Source of the DNA: Lagopus muta
Lineage: Eukaryota > Chordata > Aves > Galliformes > Phasianidae
Length of the DNA: 64,000 bases
NCBI RefSeq assembly: GCF_023343835.1
Contig: NC_064440.1
Coordinates: 31,999,537-32,063,536, forward strand
Direction: 5' to 3'
The notes below the pieces were generated by a model that saw only the letters and a list, made by a program, of their open reading frames with translations, was not told the origin of the DNA and made no database searches. The translations under genes and the position numbers were made by a program. This document shows positions 49,005-64,000 of the stretch, one piece after another; within the stretch, counting starts at the first letter, position 1; every line of letters begins with the position of its first letter.

Positions 49005-50983
49005 GGAAGCTTGTTCACTGTCATGTTTTATTGAACAGTGCTCCACCTGACAGTTCTGCACCCCTCCTGGTGATTTTCTGATGTGTGTATGAACCCTGGG
49101 CCACAGTGCTGCCCCATTAGGACACACAAACCATCTCCTCTACAAAGCAGTGCCCAGGAGAAATCCAGGCAAAGACTGGTGTCCCCACTCTGGCATCACA
49201 GCGGGGATTACAGTGGGCCTCAGGTACTCAAGGATCCCACTCTCATGCTGTTTGGTTAGCCAACTCCTGCTCTTGAGGCTGTGCTTCTTCTTTTCCAGTC
49301 ATCTCTCCCCTTAATGCAAGAGTCCCAGAAACAACTGGGATGAACTTAGCCTGGATGAGCTTCAGGCTCCTGCCAGGAAGGCTGAGCCTGAGGCAGATGA
49401 GCATTTCTGTGCATCAGGCTGTCTTCTGATGAGCTGGCTCTTTGAGGAGAGGAGGAATCCACAGGAATGCTTTCTGCTCTTCACTGAAACAGCTTCTTTC
49501 AGCTGTGCCTGTGCCACTGTTGAGAGGTGAGCTGGCTGTGAACATACCAGGTATGGTCCTCGTAGCAGCACTGTGCACTCTGGAGAATACTCAGACAACT
49601 TGTGCAGCTTCTGCTTCATGCTGCTGGCTTGGAGACTGCCTGTGCTGCCCTGAAGCTGCCCTGCTCTTGACTTGAACCCCTCACCAGCTCTCCCTTGAAA
49701 AACCAAACCCGTGCCCTCGCTTGTCCAGGCTGAGGAGCAGCCCTCAAACAGCACAAAGTAGCATAATGGAGTCAGTAACTTCCACTGTACTCAGTGCTTA
49801 GCTCATGGTTGGAGCTTAAAAAAAGAAAGTGCAATGGTTTAATGGGGGAAGGGGTCAGGTCCCCAGTGCTGCAAAGCAGCGTAGGGTTCTAAAGCAGATT
49901 TACCCCCTGCAAGTTTGTGGTGTGCTGTCAGATCAAAGCTGTTGAACCTAGAGCAGATTTTCCAGGTGGGGAGATGTAGTGCAAATCAAACTATAAGAAG
50001 CAGTAACAAGTGACTCAAATTATCCAGGTTAATCCAGGAAAGCTTACAGAACAAAGCCTGTACATATCCTCTACACAGGTAACAGGCTGAACACTGAGAG
50101 AACTCAGTGAAAAATATTTCTTTTTTTATGCTGCTGCTGCCAATCAGCTATAATATGAATATATGTTTTTAAATAAAAGATTGCAAAAATAAATTTTCAA
50201 AGCTAACAAGGAGCGTCTGCACCAGTATGCATCCTAGCTTACTATTAAATTACAAGTTCCCATGACATGAGCAATGGACTTGGCAAGGTTTAGCATAAGA
50301 TAACAGGCACCAAAGCTCGGGGGTTATTTGTCCATCACTGGAAAAAATGCACAAAAGAGCTGTAGATAATAGCCTTCACCTAGAAAGCAGGCAGGAGTAA
50401 ATTCAGGCCAAAGCTCTGGCCTGGCAGTTCCAGCTGCTCTGTTTGCAATCTGACCTGAAAAAATAGGAGAGATTCCACTGCCCATCACATTCACTTCTTG
50501 TGGAGCAGCTCCTGAACTGCCTACTCCCAGCATGGACAGAAAGAGAATGCTTCAAAGCACAGTGAAGGGCAGCAGTCGCAGTGTTTTATCTCAGTGTTTT
50601 CCAAGATCAACTTCCTGTAACTATTTGTAAGCACCAAAACAAAACTTAAACAGGCAAAGTCACATTCAATAGAAAACTTTCTCCCAGGAAATGGGATACA
50701 TAAAATAGCAAAACTTTATAGCGCATAAAATACTGTACATATTTCCCTGCTCCCAGCTGCAGCCCTGTGTTTTCAGGAGACACCAGCAAAACCTGCATTT
50801 TGTTGTTTAAACTGAAACAATGCAACAAAACAACTAGAAATATTAGAGAACTTGATGTGCCCTAGGAGGATGGATTTATGTTCAGTTAGGTAAACAACAA
50901 TGAGCTCGGAAGGAGGAGAAGGCAGCTCTGAACTGCTTTTCCAAGTGCTGAAAGATTTAGGCAAGGAACTGCCTAGCTTAGGT
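49005..50983 (-). other. LANCL1: LANCL1 3' UTR (probable extent)
   Basis: There is no coding sequence after the stop. Reading down the minus strand I see no AATAAA until 49026-49031; an ATTAAA lies at 49838-49843, and further AATAAA hexamers near 48953-48962. The end is therefore either about 49.82 kb or about 49.0 kb, and is a guess. Confidence 0.4.
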
Positions 50984-59178
<8,195 letters not shown>

Positions 59179-62100
59179 CTGCAGAAGAAACACAAGTTTT
59201 GTAACCACCAGCAAAGTTGATTTTTTGTGTCTTCTTCCCGCTACACAGCTTGGCTGCTTTAACACAACGCACAGCCTGGCCCTCAGCCTCATCCAGGTCA
59301 CTAGCCTTGTGAACCTCTTCTCGGGTACATGCAGGACGTAATAATGCCCAGCAGCACCATCCATAGCTTCTCCTGGAGGCTAACAGAGCTTCTGCTACAT
59401 AGGTTGCATACTGTTTTAGTAGTAGAGAGCAAAAGATGAGACCCAGACAAACACACCTAAACCTATAATCCATACCAGGGACTGGTTTGTAAAACCTAAA
59501 ACACCAGAAAACATCAGGCAAGACAGGACTTGTGGCAGAGCTTGCAAGTTGGCACCCTGTCTCAACTGCTTCTTCCCATGCCAAGAGCTGAAGGGCTGGG
59601 TCCCTTTATTTGGATCAGATTTAAAAGTGACATATCTTCAGCACTGGGAAGCAACACCTTTGAGACATCCTGCTTGGCTCTTTCTCCTCCTCCCACTGGC
59701 TCCCTCTGAGCAGATCCCAAGACCTACACAACAGACTGGTGCATCTTACAAAAGCAAAGACTCTCCTCTGCAGCACAACGTTCACGACATCAGCCCAGAT
59801 CTGGATTAGAAAGAGCTACCTGGAATGCAAAAGCCCCATTATCCTCCTGGGATGTTTTCAGCAGGGTACAGACAGGTACAGAAACAACTCTGTTACTAAT
59901 GTCACATTAATTATTGTCCTTTGACTCTGTCTGCCCAGTCTTCATCCAGCTCTTCAAGCTTTTAGTACATAACTGCATTCAGTAGATCTGTCAAATTCAA
60001 ACCAACCTGATCTGGAAAGCACCCTCAAACATGCACTGGAGAAAGCTTTAAAGGGCCTACAGCTAGTTTCATCCCTTATCAATACACATTTCTAAGAAGT
60101 CACAGGTCTTGCATTTAAGTCTAAATTAATTGAGCCAATCTCTGCAGATTTTGATGTTGCAAAGGGGTGGTGGTGCAAGAAAAAGCATGCTGCTGAATTA
60201 CTTTCTGTAGTACTGAGGGCAATTTTAAATTTAAATCTCTTTCTCATTTGGCATGGGTAATCTCAAAAGCTTCATGCTACAGACAATTCAATTTCACTTG
60301 TACATTAAAGGCAGATTTCCATTGCCTAGTGAAGTTAATAACCTCGTCCTCTCTCCAAGCAGTTCAGTGTTAGAATTTCTGAGGGAGAAGCTCAGGTGCA
60401 TGATACCATCATTCAGGTTCATCAGGATGTGGACATGAAGTCCTTCTTTAAAGGAGAGCTCCTCTTCGAGCCAGTCAACCTAAAGTTACTTTCCCTGATT
60501 TACTGAGCACCTAGCACAGCCTCTAGACTCTTAGAGGTCTGACAGCTGCCTGAGCACAGCTTGCACTTCTGAGTGACCTGCTTTAATATACGCCTTCTTG
60601 CTTTGTAAGTAACTTCCATTCCCATGGCTATCGTACCACCCTAATTGTGTACATAACTACCATGCCAAGACACTACTGCTAGGACTGAATCCCAAGAAAG
60701 TAAGAGTCTCAGCAGTGTTTTCCACTGACTTGTCTGCTTTTCCTCTTGAAAAACATTCCTTGCTCCCTTTCCTCCCCAGCCTAAGCGCTCTCCAATGGTC
60801 AGTCTTTTGGAGAAGATTCCAAAAAGCATTGATCTATATTAAGCTATATTAAGGAATGGAAACAAGACCTTTGCTTTCCCCAATCATTTACTCCCCCCCC
60901 CCACTTTACCTTTAAAAACTAAAAGCTGTACAAACTGTATCTACAGACAATTTTTTCAACTCATTCTTCAAAGGAATTCACACTCCTGAGGTGAATTCCT
61001 CCTTGCAGCATAAGATCTGGCTGTACGGCCACCTGTGTATCAGACATCACTTAGTGGTGCAGGACTGTGGTGAACATGGGTGCTGCTGACAACCTATTTT
61101 TTCAATAGGGCTCTGATGACCAAAAAATCTGTCTCTAACATGCAAGGAGCCAATGCACCAGAATGTGAACTCCTGAGATACTTGCTAGCTGCAGGGAATC
61201 AGGAGGCAAATACCAGTTCTGTGTATCTCACATCAAAGCCTGTTTATTTAACATCTCCATCTCTTGCCATCCTGTATAAGAAGTGTTACAAATGCAGAGG
61301 GATGCTTTGTGTTAAATATTTATTTTGGGGAGGTGTGGGAGGAGATTTAAATGCATGCACTGGAAATGGATGTATTTGCAGCAATCAACTAATGCCAACG
61401 GTCCTAATTTCAGCATCCATTACCTCCAACAGAGCAGAGAGAAGACGAGCTCTTGCTCACGTGCTAAAGCACTGCAAGAGGCTGAAAACAATCTCTACCA
61501 GATGACTGTTCTGCTGATCAAACAGAAGGAAAACTGTGTCTTGGCTTCCCCACAAGTTCTGTTGGTTGCACTACCACTGCAAACAGTTCAGTTGGTGGGA
61601 GAACAGCAGCAGCAAGGCAAAGCATTCCCCTCACGCTGAGCAGAATGGATAAAAGTGGTGACAGCTCCACTACAGTGCTGGCAAGACCAGCATGGACGCC
61701 CATCACACTGCTCTGAACGTGCCTCCTTATCCACCAGGAGATGAGCCCCAGTGTGGTCTTTTCACAAAGGTCACCAGGTTTCCACAAGAGATTTCTGGGT
61801 CACTGCTAATTTGGATCAGTTCCAGACCTGTCATCTACAGTAACAAGGAAAACACCTGGAGATCTTATGTTGACCCAGAGAAGTCAGCCAGCGCTCTCAA
61901 AGCAAGACATCAAGGAGTAGAGAGCAGTGGAAACTCACCTCTGAACACTGCAAGAAAGCCTGATGGTTTCTTGTGGGAAATTCAATGTCATTTTGATAAG
62001 GCATGGCATAAAAGTTACACAGTGGGGTAGAACAGCTCTACTGCCCAGCTCTACTGCCCAGCTCAAAGGACAATAAGCGTCTTTTCTGGTGCAGAGGTAT

Positions 62101-64000
62101 GGAAATTATCTCACACTCACTGATGCATTCCAAAGCCATTTCTGGTGTTTTTTGTTTTTTTTCCTTCTGAATAGAACTGTAAGGTGATGCAAGTCCTTGG
62201 GATTATGAGGTTTTTTCCTGAATTTCCATCCATTCCTGAACTGCTTTTCTTTTGCTGGGTGTATCTTTTGAAGAGCGCCTTCAGAAAGGCAGCTCAGCCC
62301 TACTCTCAGGCCAGCCAAAAGCTGGGGCAAGCTACCTGCACTAATTAGTTTCTTCCAGAGGCTCTCAAGCTGTCAAAGCCATGGCTAGTGCATTGCTAGA
62401 GAAAGCAATGTTTGCATGGGAAACAAATCCCAGAAGCACTGCCAGAAGGGGCACTAAGCGGGCTCTCCCTTACACAGTGTTTCAGAGAGCAGACCACCCC
62501 ATCATCTTGGAAGGACGCAACAGGCCACCAGGGATCAGACTCAGGAGCTTCTTGGCTTTTGCAGTCAGCAAAGATGTGGCAGTAGTGACGTCAGGTCTCT
62601 TGGTTCTTTTCTACCATCTGGCCTTCTAGTCAAGGTAGCCTTTGGACCAAGGCTTCCTGGCCTCTGAGAAATACCAATGCACAAGCAACTCTTGGGCATC
62701 CTCATGCTGATCTGTCTGAAAATTGATGAGACCATCGTAGTCCTGCCAAGATTTGAACCATTTCTGATTCAAAATTAGCTTACAGCAGTTTACTTTCCCT
62801 CAGTCAATACTCCGATAACAGCAAAACAGATTAAGACCATAAAAGCTTTTGCAGCTGTCCAGCTAAACAGATTAAAAGACAAAACGGAACACGAGAGCTG
62901 AGCCTGGTATACACCCAGGCACATTCTAGGCTTTGCCTACAGAGCCTTGATCTCTATGGGGAACTGAATGAAATCATAACGAGCTGATCCAAATGTGTTT
63001 TGAGGACATTCAGCTGTATGCTGGATAATCTCAACCCAAGCACATTGTCTCTGCCTCCGAGCTGAAAAATGCAAGTCCTTCCCTTCCTCTACTCCAACTT
63101 CACATGCCAAGAAGCAGTGGCTTCACTGGCACAAAAGCAAGTGAGGAGAGGAAAGGCTCTCAAGTGTGCTGGGAAAGAAAAAGGCACCAAAGTAAAGTGC
63201 CAGCATATGCTGTGTATTACTGGGTGTAATGTAGTATGCTGAAGTATGTTGCATTTCACGCAGAGTTTACGCTAGAAGAGGCACATTTCAAATCTTTCTT
63301 ATTAGTGGCCACAAGAGTGCGGGTTGATTTCAGACTGCTGGGCAATGATTTACATGAGAAGATGCTCAACAAGCCTTTTCTACATAAGCAATTAAGGGAA
63401 AAAGCTGCTGTCTTGGCCCAATTAATTTGCTCTCTGGAAACCAGCGCTGAATAAATTAATACAGCTAGGATTAGAAAAGAAATGTGGGTGACTAAGATAC
63501 AATGTAATATGTGCAAACTTCACTTCTCTGGCAGTGACCCATAGGAAAACTGCCCCCAGGCTTTTTCTAATCCTATTAGCCAGAGCAGGAAGGTTGTATG
63601 CCCAACAAGAAATGATCCCAGGGTAGGAAGAAAAAAAGGAAGAAATTAATGCTCTCCCATGCTGGAATTCAACAGTGGCGTGTTGGCGTTTCTTATTAAC
63701 TGCTTTGGAGTACTCTCAGTGCCTGTCTACCTTGCTAAAATTTTTAAGCAGCCATTTCTGACACTGCTCTCACCAAGCGGTAACGTTACCTTAGCAACAA
63801 TGAGTACTGTTTTCCCAAGCAAACTGCTGGCATCAAGTTCCACAGTATCCAAGCAGAAGCCATGCTCAGATTATAGTATGGAAAATTGCCATTTGGGATT
63901 ACAGCATATAGGTTAAAAAAAAAAAAAAGAAAAAGCTGTGGCAGCAAAAAGTCTTGCAGCAGCCAAACAAGTACCTGACTATCCCAAGATGCTTCCCTAA
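59179..64000 (-). other. LANCL1 5' intron (partial)
   Basis: Noncoding sequence upstream of the exon at 58971. I searched it for the expected N-terminal exon (residues 1-67, GYTGWAG end) and did not find it, so that exon should lie beyond 64000. A 13-base unit (AGCTCTACTGCCC) is tandemly repeated 2.4 times at 62034-62064. Confidence 0.6.
62034..62064 (+). repeat. Short 13-bp tandem repeat
   Basis: Two full copies and five bases of a third copy of AGCTCTACTGCCC. Noncoding. Confidence 0.85.

Noticed and set aside
59179-64000. Possible first coding exon of LANCL1
   Set aside because: I searched for the expected N-terminal sequence on the minus strand and found nothing similar, so it should lie off the right edge.

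Overview
This is a stretch of vertebrate nuclear DNA, and very probably from a bird. Evidence for a bird: multi-exon genes with GT-AG introns, several fragments of the avian-type CR1 retrotransposon, no mammalian SINEs that I could see, and short introns. Galliform-like (chicken-like) protein sequences also fit. Three conserved genes lie head-to-tail on the minus strand. In transcription order (high to low coordinate) they are LANCL1, MYL1 and ACADL. I recognise this gene order and orientation from human 2q34 and from birds, so the block is conserved synteny. The three gene products do not form one pathway.

Region by region. (1) 1-6.9 kb holds the 5' part of ACADL: exons 1-7, residues 1-291 of about 431. 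The C-terminal exons lie beyond the left edge. Its CpG-rich promoter lies around 6.56-6.87 kb, with a YY1-type motif over the start codon. (2) 6.9-16.85 kb is intergenic. It holds CR1 fragments, a poly-T run, a G-run, and, about 0.8-1 kb past the MYL1 poly(A) site, a cluster of E-boxes plus a MEF2 site that may be the MYL1 downstream muscle enhancer. (3) 16.85-35.2 kb is the complete MYL1 gene, with two promoters and mutually exclusive small exons giving MLC1f (190 aa) and MLC3f (150 aa). (4) 35.2-49 kb is intergenic, with no gene I can support and two CR1 fragments. (5) 49-64 kb is the 3' part of LANCL1: seven coding exons for residues 67-399 by human numbering, with all three zinc ligands, and a probable long 3' UTR. 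The 5' exon(s) encoding about residues 1-67 lie beyond the right edge.

I checked exon junctions by reading frame. Every internal exon keeps phase across GT-AG boundaries, and no exon contains a stop or frameshift. I found no CRISPR array, operon, tRNA or rRNA gene, or intact transposon, and no convincing undescribed protein system. The most interesting points are regulatory and structural: the MYL1 dual-promoter layout, in which the MLC3f start codon is the last codon of its exon; the candidate muscle enhancer; and the ACADL start region.
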